Positions 1 to 5,841 of a stretch of DNA of 9,567 bases are shown piece after piece. The position numbers and the translations under genes are program-made. A model generated the notes under the pieces. It saw nothing but the letters and a program-made list of their open reading frames with translations. It did no database searches and had not been told where the DNA came from. The stretch spans positions 1 to 9,567 of the forward strand of contig JAGQVR010000106.1 in NCBI GenBank assembly GCA_020437875.1, read 5' to 3'. This DNA comes from Flavobacteriales bacterium (GTDB lineage Bacteria > Bacteroidota > Bacteroidia > Flavobacteriales_F > PHOS-HE28). Position 1 is the first letter of the stretch. Each line of letters begins with the position of its first letter.

Positions 1-45
1 CCCTTTGCCACCGTGGCATGACCCCGCGCCATCGTCACGCCCCTC

Positions 46-1881
46 ATGTCCAACAAGCCCGCCACCGTGGAGGATGTCCATTCCGTGCTGAAGCGGGTAT
101 GGGGCTATGACCGTTTCCGTCCCCGACAGGAGAGCATCATCCGCTCGGCCTTGTCCGGGGCGGACACCCTTGCCCTCCTACCTACGGGTGGTGGCAAGAG
201 CTTGTGCTTCCAGGTGCCGGCATTGGCCATGGGCCAGCTCTGCCTCGTCGTCTCTCCGCTCATCGCCCTCATGAAGGATCAGGTGGGTCGTTTGAAGAAG
301 CTCGGTGTACCAGCCCGTGCCATCATCTCAACGATGACGAGGACGGAGATCGACAACGCGTTGGAGAGTGCGGCGCTCGGCAAATATGCGTTCCTATACG
401 TTTCCCCGGAGCGGCTCGCCTCCGACCTCTTCCTGGCGCGGCTGCCGCGATTGCCACTGGGACTCATCGCCATCGACGAAGCACACTGCATCTCGCAATG
501 GGGCTATGATTTCCGACCCGCCTACCTGAACATCGCCGAGGTGCGGAAGATCCGGCCCGAAGTGCCCGTGCTCGCGCTCACCGCATCGGCCACCCCGGAA
601 GTGGCCGACGACATCATGGACCGGCTCGCCTTCAAGGAACGCAAGGTGATCCGTGGTTCCTTCCAACGGCCCGAACTCGCACTGTGGATCAGCAAGGGTG
701 AGGACAAGGTGGGGCGCATGCTCCGCATCCTCGACCATGTGCGCGGTACGGCCATCATATACATGCGCGAGCGCAGGGCCACCATGCGGATCGCCGGCCT
801 GCTGCGGCAACATGGCTTTTCTGCCGCCGCCTACCATGCCGGGTTGGACGTGGAGGAACGGGACCGGATCCAACAGGCATGGACCGATGGATCACTGCGT
901 TGCGTGGTGGCCACCAACGCCTTCGGCATGGGCATCGACAAGGCCGATGTCCGCGTGGTCATCCACATGGAACCGCCACCGGACCTGGAGAGCTACTATC
1001 AGGAGGCCGGTCGGGCCGGTCGTGATGGCGAAGCCTCATATGCCTTCCTATTGACCGGTCCGGGTGATGCGGACCATCTACGTGAGCGGCTCGCAGGTTC
1101 CTATCCTTCGCTGCAGGATGTGCGGAAGGTCTACCAGGCGTTCTCGGACATGCATGCGATCGCCATCGGATCGGGCCTGTTGGAGAGCTATGAGGTGGAC
1201 AACCGCGCGCTGGCGGCTCGCACCAAGCTGCCGCCCGTGGTCGTGGCGCATGCGCTGAAGGCACTGGAGCTGGACGGCCGATTGTCGCTCTCGGACGGCG
1301 TGCGGAGCCCTTCACGCGTGTTGTTGATAGCGGATCAGCAGCTCATCTACGGCATGCGGGTGAACAACGAACGCTACGGTCCTTTGTTGGAAGCCTTGCT
1401 GCGGAACTACGGCGGCTTGTTCGAGGAACCCGTCCTGATCGATGAGCTTCGGCTCGCCAAGGGACTGAAGTGGCAGGTGGAGTCGGTGATCACGCGGTTG
1501 CAGGACCTTCATCAGCAACGCGTCCTGTCGTACAAGCAACGGAACGACGCTCCCTCCGCCACATTGCTGCAACCCCGGGTCGATGCTCAGCGGCTCGTTC
1601 TGGATCCCGCCGCACTGGCCTTGCGCAAGCAACGTGCCGGGTCACGACTCGATGCGATGCTTGACTATGTGGAGGCGAGCAAGGAGTGCCGGTCCCGATC
1701 CTTGATCCGTTATTTCGGTGAGGAGGTGGATGCCGATTGTGGTACCTGCGATGTTTGCCGACGACGCAGAACGTACGCACCCAACGCGTCCGGGTCGGAT
1801 GTGGCTGAACCACCCGGCCTCTCACCGGAAGCTGCCAACGTGCTTCGATGGGAGCTGGATGAAGAGGACCAGGTGCGATGA
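46..1881 (+). CDS. recQ: RecQ-family ATP-dependent DNA helicase (short form, C-terminal zinc cluster)
   Basis: A 3'-5' superfamily 2 DNA helicase that unwinds recombination and fork intermediates in the cytoplasm. All core motifs are visible: motif 0 (FRPRQ, about residues 24-28), Walker A TGGGKS (47-52), DEAH box (144-147), SAT (181-183), motif V ATNAFGMGIDK (289-299) and motif VI QEAGRAGRDG (319-328). The usual RecQ zinc module (C548, C565, C568, C571) sits at the extreme C-terminus. About 190 residues separate it from the helicase core (345-540), part of which looks winged-helix-like. No HRDC domain follows. At 611 aa it matches the size of short RecQ proteins I recall from Bacteroidota. 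The ATG at 46 puts the protein start close upstream of motif 0; no Shine-Dalgarno is visible. Its stop overlaps the next start (ATGA), so it is the first visible gene of a repair/translation operon. The family is certain; the exact cellular role is inferred. Confidence 0.95.
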   Translation: MSNKPATVEDVHSVLKRVWGYDRFRPRQESIIRSALSGADTLALLPTGGGKSLCFQVPALAMGQLCLVVSPLIALMKDQVGRLKKLGVPARAIISTMTRTEIDNALESAALGKYAFLYVSPERLASDLFLARLPRLPLGLIAIDEAHCISQWGYDFRPAYLNIAEVRKIRPEVPVLALTASATPEVADDIMDRLAFKERKVIRGSFQRPELALWISKGEDKVGRMLRILDHVRGTAIIYMRERRATMRIAGLLRQHGFSAAAYHAGLDVEERDRIQQAWTDGSLRCVVATNAFGMGIDKADVRVVIHMEPPPDLESYYQEAGRAGRDGEASYAFLLTGPGDADHLRERLAGSYPSLQDVRKVYQAFSDMHAIAIGSGLLESYEVDNRALAARTKLPPVVVAHALKALELDGRLSLSDGVRSPSRVLLIADQQLIYGMRVNNERYGPLLEALLRNYGGLFEEPVLIDELRLAKGLKWQVESVITRLQDLHQQRVLSYKQRNDAPSATLLQPRVDAQRLVLDPAALALRKQRAGSRLDAMLDYVEASKECRSRSLIRYFGEEVDADCGTCDVCRRRRTYAPNASGSDVAEPPGLSPEAANVLRWELDEEDQVR

Positions 1882-2459
1882 AGCTGCCCCGAACGTTCTA
1901 TCGGGAACGCGATGCCCTGGTGGGCGCTCGCGAGTTGATCGGGAAGGGCCTGTTCACTTCGATCGATGGGGTGCGCACCGCCGGCATCATCACCGAGACC
2001 GAGGCATACCTGGGTGTGCATGACAGGGCCTCCCACGCCAGTGGTGGTCGGCGCACCGCACGAAATGAAGTGATGTACGCGGCAGGTGGCGTGGCCTATG
2101 TCTACCTGTGCTATGGCATCCACCACCTGTTCAATGTCGTTGTGATGGAGAAGGACGAGCCGCAGGCCGTGCTCATTCGCGCGATCCATCCACTGGACGG
2201 AAAGGGAACGATGCTCGCGCGTCGTGGAAGCAAGACGCTTACCACCGGTGGACCCGGCACCCTGACGCAGGCGCTGGGCATCCGCACCGACCACAATGGT
2301 GAGGACCTGACCGGTCAACGTATCTGGCTGGAGGACATCGGCGTGAAGGTCACGAAGCAGGACCTCATCGTCGGTCCACGGGTCGGTGTGGACTATGCAG
2401 GCGAAGATGCCCTCCTGCCATACCGCTTCCGCATCGCACCTTCGCAGCTCTTGAGATGA
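1878..2459 (+). CDS. DNA-3-methyladenine glycosylase, AAG/MPG type
   Basis: A base-excision repair enzyme that flips out and removes alkylated or deaminated purines (3-methyladenine, 7-methylguanine, hypoxanthine). The 193-aa protein carries the AAG signature ITETEAYLG (residues 38-46). E42 matches the catalytic glutamate of human AAG (E125), Y44 and H53 match its base-stacking pair (Y127, H136), and Y79 in YVYLCYG matches the DNA-intercalating tyrosine (Y162). GGPGTLTQALGI (124-135) is a second family hallmark. The length is normal for bacterial members, which lack the eukaryotic N-terminal extension. Its ATG overlaps the recQ stop and its own stop overlaps the fmt start, so translation is probably coupled through all three genes. 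It is unrelated in fold to E. coli AlkA and Tag. The family assignment is firm; substrate range is inferred from the family. Confidence 0.95.
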   Translation: MKLPRTFYRERDALVGARELIGKGLFTSIDGVRTAGIITETEAYLGVHDRASHASGGRRTARNEVMYAAGGVAYVYLCYGIHHLFNVVVMEKDEPQAVLIRAIHPLDGKGTMLARRGSKTLTTGGPGTLTQALGIRTDHNGEDLTGQRIWLEDIGVKVTKQDLIVGPRVGVDYAGEDALLPYRFRIAPSQLLR

Positions 2460-3415
2460 AAGGTCGTGCACGCATCGTCTTCATGGGCACCCCCGAGTTC
2501 GCGGTGGCGACCCTGGATGCCTTGATCGCCGATGGGCAGGATATCGTTGCGGTCGTGACCGCCCCTGACAGGCCCGCAGGACGCGGACGACAGTTGCGTG
2601 CATCGGCGGTGAAGCAACGTGCAATGGACCGTGGGCTGCCCATACTGCAACCTGAGAAGCTGAAGGACCCCGCCTTCGTTTCCGCGCTCGATGCGTTGGA
2701 TGCCGACCTCTACATCGTGGTCGCCTTCCGCATGTTGCCGGAGGTCGTTTGGTCCAAGCCACGCCTGGGCACCATCAACCTGCATGGCTCCCTCCTTCCC
2801 GCCTATCGCGGCGCGGCACCGATCAACTGGGCGGTGATCAACGGGGAGACGAAGACCGGCGTCACCACCTTCCGGATCAGGCACGAGATCGATACGGGCG
2901 ACATGCTCCAGCAGGACGCGATCGATATCGGCCCGGACGACACCGCGGGTGAAGTGCATGATCGGTCGATGCGTATCGGAGCGCAACTGATGGTGCGTAC
3001 CGTTCATGGCTTGCTCGACGGTTCGTTGCACGCGACCCCACAGGTGATCGACCCGAAGGCACCTCCGCCCGGTGCACCCAAGTTGAACCCGGACAACACA
3101 CACCTGCACTTCGACCTGCCATCAGCACGTGTGCACGATCTCGTCCGTGGACTGAGCCCATACCCGGGCGCCTGGTGCAAGTGGACCGATGCTGGCGGGC
3201 AGGTACATCACCTCAAATTGCTCCGATCGGCACGAACCGAACGACCGGTCAATGGTGTCCCGGGCTCGGTGTCCGTGGATGGCGGGCGGCTCTTCGTGGA
3301 TTGTTCCGATCGCGCATTGGAGATCCTGGAACTGCAGGCTGAAGGTCGGAAACGCATGCTGGCTGCGGACTTCCTGCGAGGCATCCGTTCGGTCGAGGGC
3401 AGCGGACTCGGGTGA
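2456..3415 (+). CDS. fmt: methionyl-tRNA formyltransferase
   Basis: Transfers a formyl group from 10-formyl-tetrahydrofolate to Met-tRNA(fMet), making the initiator for bacterial translation. The 319-aa protein begins with the Rossmann-like IVFMGTPEFA (residues 7-16). It has the tRNA-contacting loop PDRPAGRGRQL (37-47), the active-site signature NLHGSLLP (108-115) and HEIDTGD (143-149). N108, H110 and D146 correspond to the catalytic triad of the formyltransferase fold. The C-terminal part (about 210-319) is the tRNA-binding beta-barrel domain, with PYPGAW at 235-240. Length is the family norm. It is the last gene of the recQ operon, starting inside the stop of the glycosylase gene; no Shine-Dalgarno is apparent, so re-initiation is likely. 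No convincing rho-independent terminator follows it. Confidence 0.97.
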   Translation: MKGRARIVFMGTPEFAVATLDALIADGQDIVAVVTAPDRPAGRGRQLRASAVKQRAMDRGLPILQPEKLKDPAFVSALDALDADLYIVVAFRMLPEVVWSKPRLGTINLHGSLLPAYRGAAPINWAVINGETKTGVTTFRIRHEIDTGDMLQQDAIDIGPDDTAGEVHDRSMRIGAQLMVRTVHGLLDGSLHATPQVIDPKAPPPGAPKLNPDNTHLHFDLPSARVHDLVRGLSPYPGAWCKWTDAGGQVHHLKLLRSARTERPVNGVPGSVSVDGGRLFVDCSDRALEILELQAEGRKRMLAADFLRGIRSVEGSGLG

Positions 3416-3570
3416 ACCGGATGGCCGAAGGCATTTCGAACGCCTGTTGATGCCACCCCGGATGCCGTTGATTCAACGACTGCTGAACTCCGAACGTGCT
3501 CCGGCCTGAAACCCTTGCTGGCGGCGGGATACAGGACCACTTATCAACAAACCCCCAATGTTTTCAACAT

Positions 3571-3592
3571 TTTCCGGACGGACGTCCGGAAA
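3571..3592. promoter_or_regulatory. 22-bp inverted repeat abutting the HU promoter; possible operator
   Basis: Perfect 9-bp arms TTTCCGGAC (3571-3579) and GTCCGGAAA (3584-3592) surround the spacer GGAC. The centre contains the full palindrome GGACGTCC (3580-3587). The repeat ends 3 bases before the -33 element of the HU promoter, which suits a binding site for an activator or repressor. It is not followed by a T-run on either strand, so a terminator for fmt is less likely. The symmetry is seen directly; regulatory function is inferred. Confidence 0.5.
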
Positions 3593-3595
3593 CCC

Positions 3596-3625
3596 TTGAC
3601 AGACGCGGTCTTCAGGATACATTTG
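3596..3625 (+). promoter_or_regulatory. promoter of the HU gene (Bacteroidota type)
   Basis: TTG at 3596-3598 is followed after exactly 19 bases by TACATTTG (3618-3625), a perfect match to the Bacteroidota -7 consensus TAnnTTTG. Transcription would begin near 3630, leaving a leader of about 35 bases that is rich in A and C. This is the best promoter in the window. Confidence 0.75.
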
Positions 3626-3666
3626 CTGCGAGTTCACTAACAACAAACAACTCAACACACAAACCC

Positions 3667-3945
3667 ATGAGCTTGAACAAGGCTAGCATTATCGAAGCCA
3701 TCGCCGCTGACGCGAAGATCTCCAAGGCTGACGCGAAGCGCGCACTGGATGCTTTCGTGACCAGCACCACCAAGGCACTGAAGAAGGGTGAGCGCGTGGC
3801 CCTCGTCGGCTTCGGCACCTTCTCCATCACCAAGCGTGCTGCTCGCAAAGGCCGCAACCCGCAGACCGGCAAGGAGATCAAGATCGCTGCCAAGAAGGTG
3901 GTGAAGTTCAAAGCGGGTGCAGACCTGCAGAACAAAGTGAAGTAA
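3667..3945 (+). CDS. HU-family nucleoid DNA-binding protein
   Basis: A small dimeric DNA-bending protein that compacts the nucleoid and assists replication, repair and recombination. The 92-aa product shows the N-terminal helical dimerisation part (about 1-45), the hinge VGFGTFSITKRAARKGRNP (47-65) and the arm that inserts proline P65 of RNPQTGKEI into the minor groove. Length is the HU norm. The ATG at 3667 gives the standard HU N-terminus (NKASIIEAIA); the longer open frame from 3496 is rejected because it would span the promoter. It has its own promoter (3596-3625) and a strong terminator (3965-3997), so it is probably a highly expressed single-gene transcript. HU versus the related IHF type cannot be settled by eye, but the sequence is closest to a general HU. 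Confidence 0.95.
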   Translation: MSLNKASIIEAIAADAKISKADAKRALDAFVTSTTKALKKGERVALVGFGTFSITKRAARKGRNPQTGKEIKIAAKKVVKFKAGADLQNKVK

Positions 3946-3964
3946 GCGACAGCTCATTTCACGG

Positions 3965-3997
3965 AAGTCCCTCGCTACGGCGGGGGACTTTCTTTTT
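3965..3997 (+). terminator. rho-independent terminator after the HU gene
   Basis: An 11-bp stem pairs AAGTCCCTCGC (3965-3975) with GCGGGGGACTT (3980-3990), with one T·G wobble. It is closed by C(TACG)G, a stable UNCG-type tetraloop, and followed by the T-rich run 3991-3997. Confidence 0.92.
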
Positions 3998-4012
3998 GTA
4001 CCCTTGGGAACC

Positions 4013-4702
4013 ATGACCGATCAACAGCTCTACGAGCAGCTCACCCAGTTCATCTCACCGAACAAGCGTGACCTCTTCGATCGCCTCGCACCCTTGCGCA
4101 CCCGCCATGTCACCGTGGTGCTGGAGGATATCTACCAATCGCAGAACGCGAGCGCCGTGGTGCGCACCAGTGACCTGGTCGGCCTGCAGGACATCCATGT
4201 GATCGAGAACCGGAACGCCTACCAGCTCAATCCCGATGTCACCCTCGGTTCATCGAAGTGGGTGGATGTCCATCGTTACCGGACGCACGCCGATAACTCG
4301 CTCGCGTGCATCGATGCATTGAAGAAGAAGGGCTACCGCGTGATCGCCACCTCTCCGCGCAGTCCGGAGATCACCCCGGAGTCGATCGACCTTGAACGTC
4401 CCATGGCCTTCTGCTTCGGAACGGAACTGACCGGCCTGAGCGATACGATGATGAACGCGGCGGACGAACACCTGCGCATTCCCATGTTCGGGTTCACCGA
4501 GAGTTACAACATCTCGGTGTCAGCCGCTATCACCCTGTACACCGTTATGCAACGCCTGCGTGCCAGCAAGGTGGACTGGCGACTGCCCGAAGAGGACCTG
4601 CATGCCTTGAAACTGTCCTGGGCGCGCAAAATGGTGCACAGTGCTGCACACCTCGAGGAGCGATTGCGGCGTGACGCCGAACAGGAAGGAGGATCTGCAT
4701 GA
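4013..4702 (+). CDS. trmH: tRNA (guanosine-18 2'-O)-methyltransferase, SPOUT family
   Basis: Uses S-adenosylmethionine to methylate the 2'-OH of G18 in the D-loop of tRNAs. The 229-aa protein carries the three SpoU motifs: QNASAVVRTSDLVG (44-57, with N45 and catalytic-type R51), FCFGTELTGLS (133-143, E138) and IPMFGFTESYNISVSAA (156-172, S164 and N166). The 6-residue N-to-R spacing and the extra C-terminal helices (about 183-229) resemble TrmH rather than the 23S rRNA enzyme RlmB, which has an additional N-terminal domain. ATG 4013 is preferred over an in-frame TTG at 4004 because that start adds only three residues. The gene begins 15 bases past the T-run of the HU terminator, so there is little room for its own promoter; read-through or a promoter overlapping the terminator is implied. 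A different SPOUT tRNA/rRNA target cannot be excluded. Confidence 0.88.
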   Translation: MTDQQLYEQLTQFISPNKRDLFDRLAPLRTRHVTVVLEDIYQSQNASAVVRTSDLVGLQDIHVIENRNAYQLNPDVTLGSSKWVDVHRYRTHADNSLACIDALKKKGYRVIATSPRSPEITPESIDLERPMAFCFGTELTGLSDTMMNAADEHLRIPMFGFTESYNISVSAAITLYTVMQRLRASKVDWRLPEEDLHALKLSWARKMVHSAAHLEERLRRDAEQEGGSA

Positions 4703-4749
4703 TCGCCATCGGTGGAAAACACCACGGACAATTCACACGACCGGGTTGA
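4699..4749 (+). CDS. possible 16-codon micro-ORF at the trmH stop
   Basis: ATG 4699 overlaps the trmH stop as ATGA and opens a 16-residue frame (MIAIGGKHHGQFTRPG). A textbook AGGAGG (4688-4693 region) lies about 6 bases upstream, which stands out because other genes here lack Shine-Dalgarno sites. That purine run also encodes the Gly-Gly-Ser end of TrmH, so the match may be chance. I recognise no family; it could be a coupled small peptide or the remnant of a decayed gene. Confidence 0.2.
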   Translation: MIAIGGKHHGQFTRPG

Positions 4750-4792
4750 GAAGTGCGGTGATCGACATCGGGACCCCGCGAAGACAGCCGGG

Positions 4793-4800
4793 TACTTTTG
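4793..4800 (+). promoter_or_regulatory. -7 promoter element upstream of the bTHX gene
   Basis: TACTTTTG matches the Bacteroidota -7 consensus TAnnTTTG exactly and lies 24 bases before the bTHX start codon. No clear TTG is seen 19-21 bases upstream, so the -33 half is weak or absent. Confidence 0.5.
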
Positions 4801-4824
4801 GCGAAATCCTTAACACGCCATCCA

Positions 4825-5034
4825 ATGGGAAAAGGTGACAAGAAGACGAAGAAAGGAAAGCGCACGATCGGCAGTGCCGGTAAGAGCCGTCCTTCCAAGC
4901 GTCGCACGCGCGTAGCCGCAGCGAAGAAGGCAGGCGCGAAGAAAGCAGCCCCAAAGAAGGCCGCCAAGAAGGCCGCCAAGAAAGCGGCTCCGAAGAAGGC
5001 CGCCGCCAAGAAGGCCGCTCCGAAGAAGAAGTAA
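4825..5034 (+). CDS. 30S ribosomal protein bTHX with histone-H1-like Lys/Ala tail
   Basis: Residues 1-27 (starting MGKGDKKTKKGKR and ending RPSKRR) match the bTHX family, a tiny basic peptide buried in the head of the 30S subunit of Thermus and present in Bacteroidota. Thermus Thx is only about 26 aa; here the protein continues to 69 aa. The tail (about 31-69) is almost purely Lys, Ala and Pro with repeating AAKKAAPKK units, like bacterial histone-H1-like proteins. The repeats are also visible in the DNA (GCCGCCAAGAAG units, about 4945-5030), which could arise by slippage. ATG 4825 is chosen over the in-frame TTG 4798 because it gives the conserved MGKGDKK start and because the -7 element overlaps 4798. 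A terminator follows at 5057. The ribosomal role of the head is inferred from family similarity; what the tail does (rRNA or DNA contact) is unknown. Confidence 0.85.
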   Translation: MGKGDKKTKKGKRTIGSAGKSRPSKRRTRVAAAKKAGAKKAAPKKAAKKAAKKAAPKKAAAKKAAPKKK

Positions 5035-5056
5035 GCGCTTCGCACCACCACCTCAA

Positions 5057-5089
5057 GAAGACCTCGGCACATGCCGGGGTCTTCCTTTT
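5057..5089 (+). terminator. rho-independent terminator after the bTHX gene
   Basis: A 12-bp stem with one T·G wobble pairs GAAGACCTCGGC (5057-5068) with GCCGGGGTCTTC (5073-5084) around the loop ACAT, followed by CTTTT (5085-5089). It lies between convergent genes; the opposite strand has a weaker T-run, so it mainly serves the + strand. Confidence 0.88.
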
Positions 5090-5098
5090 CTGGGTCGA

Positions 5099-5737
5099 TC
5101 AAGGCTGAAGTCGAAGGCGGGCCCATGCGCCATCCGAGAAATGCTCGTAGGCGATGCGATCATGCAGGCGGCTGGCCCTTCCCTGCCAGAACTCCATGCG
5201 TTGCGGACGAACGCGATAGCCACCCCAATGCAGCGGACGTGGCACCTCGCCATCAGCGAACCGACCCTTCCAACGTTCGAAGCGTTCCTCGAGCTTCGAT
5301 CGATCCTCGACCGAACGGCTCTGATCGCTCGACCACGCCGCGATCCTGCTCTCCATCGGCCGCGTCGCGTAATACCGATCGGATTCCTCCGCGGATACCA
5401 GCTCGGCCTTCCCTTCGATGCGGATCTGCCGTTCCAACTGCGGCCAGAAGAAGTTCAATGCCGCCCGCGGATCACGCTCCAGGTCCATCGCCTTGCGGCT
5501 GTTGTAGTTGCTGTAGAACACGAAGCCTTCGGCATCGAACGAACGGAGCAATACGACCCTGCAGCTGATCGTCAAGCTGCCAGCCGTGGCAAGCGTCATG
5601 GCATGCGGTTCGGGGACCCCCGCATCCTGTGCATCCGCCATCCATCGTGCGAACAAGGCGATCGGATCATCGCCGGCCTGATCCTCCAGGAGGACGGACT
5701 TCATGTAATCGGTGCGGTGGTGCAGCGGGTCGGCCAT
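5099..5737 (-). CDS. pdxH: pyridoxamine 5'-phosphate oxidase
   Basis: An FMN-dependent enzyme of vitamin B6 metabolism that oxidises pyridoxamine or pyridoxine 5'-phosphate to pyridoxal 5'-phosphate (PLP). The 212-aa product shows the FMN-binding segment RVVLLRSFDAEGFVFYSNY (60-78), NSRKA (79-83) and LERQIRIEGKAE (101-112). The substrate/PLP region includes ATRPMESRIAAWSSDQS (124-140) and the C-terminal FWQGRASRLHDR (183-194). R190 and H192 match the PLP-contacting R197 and H199 of E. coli PdxH. Length is close to E. coli PdxH (218 aa). The N-terminus before residue 15 is poorly conserved, so M12 is a possible alternative start. It faces away from yqgE across a 104-base gap with no clean consensus promoter for either gene. 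Two genes further on is a class IV (PLP-type) aminotransferase. Confidence 0.95.
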   Translation of the reverse strand: MADPLHHRTDYMKSVLLEDQAGDDPIALFARWMADAQDAGVPEPHAMTLATAGSLTISCRVVLLRSFDAEGFVFYSNYNSRKAMDLERDPRAALNFFWPQLERQIRIEGKAELVSAEESDRYYATRPMESRIAAWSSDQSRSVEDRSKLEERFERWKGRFADGEVPRPLHWGGYRVRPQRMEFWQGRASRLHDRIAYEHFSDGAWARLRLQP

Positions 5738-5841
5738 GTGATCGGTACTTCGCCACGAAGTTATCCGTTCATCGCGGCCGCGACACCTTTGGATCGATCA
5801 TCACGCGTGCTGTCAGCAATGCTTACTAATTTCCGGTCGCC

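Larger units (their letters stand above)
3416..3666. other. 251-base intergenic region between fmt and the HU gene
   Basis: No credible gene was found here. The HU reading frame stays open back to 3496, but the added residues are not HU-like and the promoter lies inside them. The region holds six TCAAC/GTTGA motifs (3446, 3467, 3473, 3544, 3564, 3652). It also has a small inverted repeat CGTTGA-T-TCAACG (3466-3478), another AATGTT-TTC-AACATT (3557-3571), the 22-bp inverted repeat at 3571-3592 and the HU promoter. The last 35 bases before the HU start are almost free of G, giving an A/C-rich leader without Shine-Dalgarno, as is common in Bacteroidota. Confidence 0.7.

Noticed and set aside
1..21. 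Frame ending in TGA at 19-21 that could be the tail of an upstream gene
   Set aside because: Only six codons are visible, far too few to support a gene.
3541..3549. TTATCAACA as a DnaA box, suggesting an origin
   Set aside because: It has one mismatch to TTATCCACA, there is no AT-rich unwinding region and no dnaA or dnaN nearby.
4545..5126. Minus-strand frame with Phe/Ala-rich repeats
   Set aside because: It is the antisense of the lysine/alanine codons of the bTHX tail and of trmH; such shadows always look hydrophobic.
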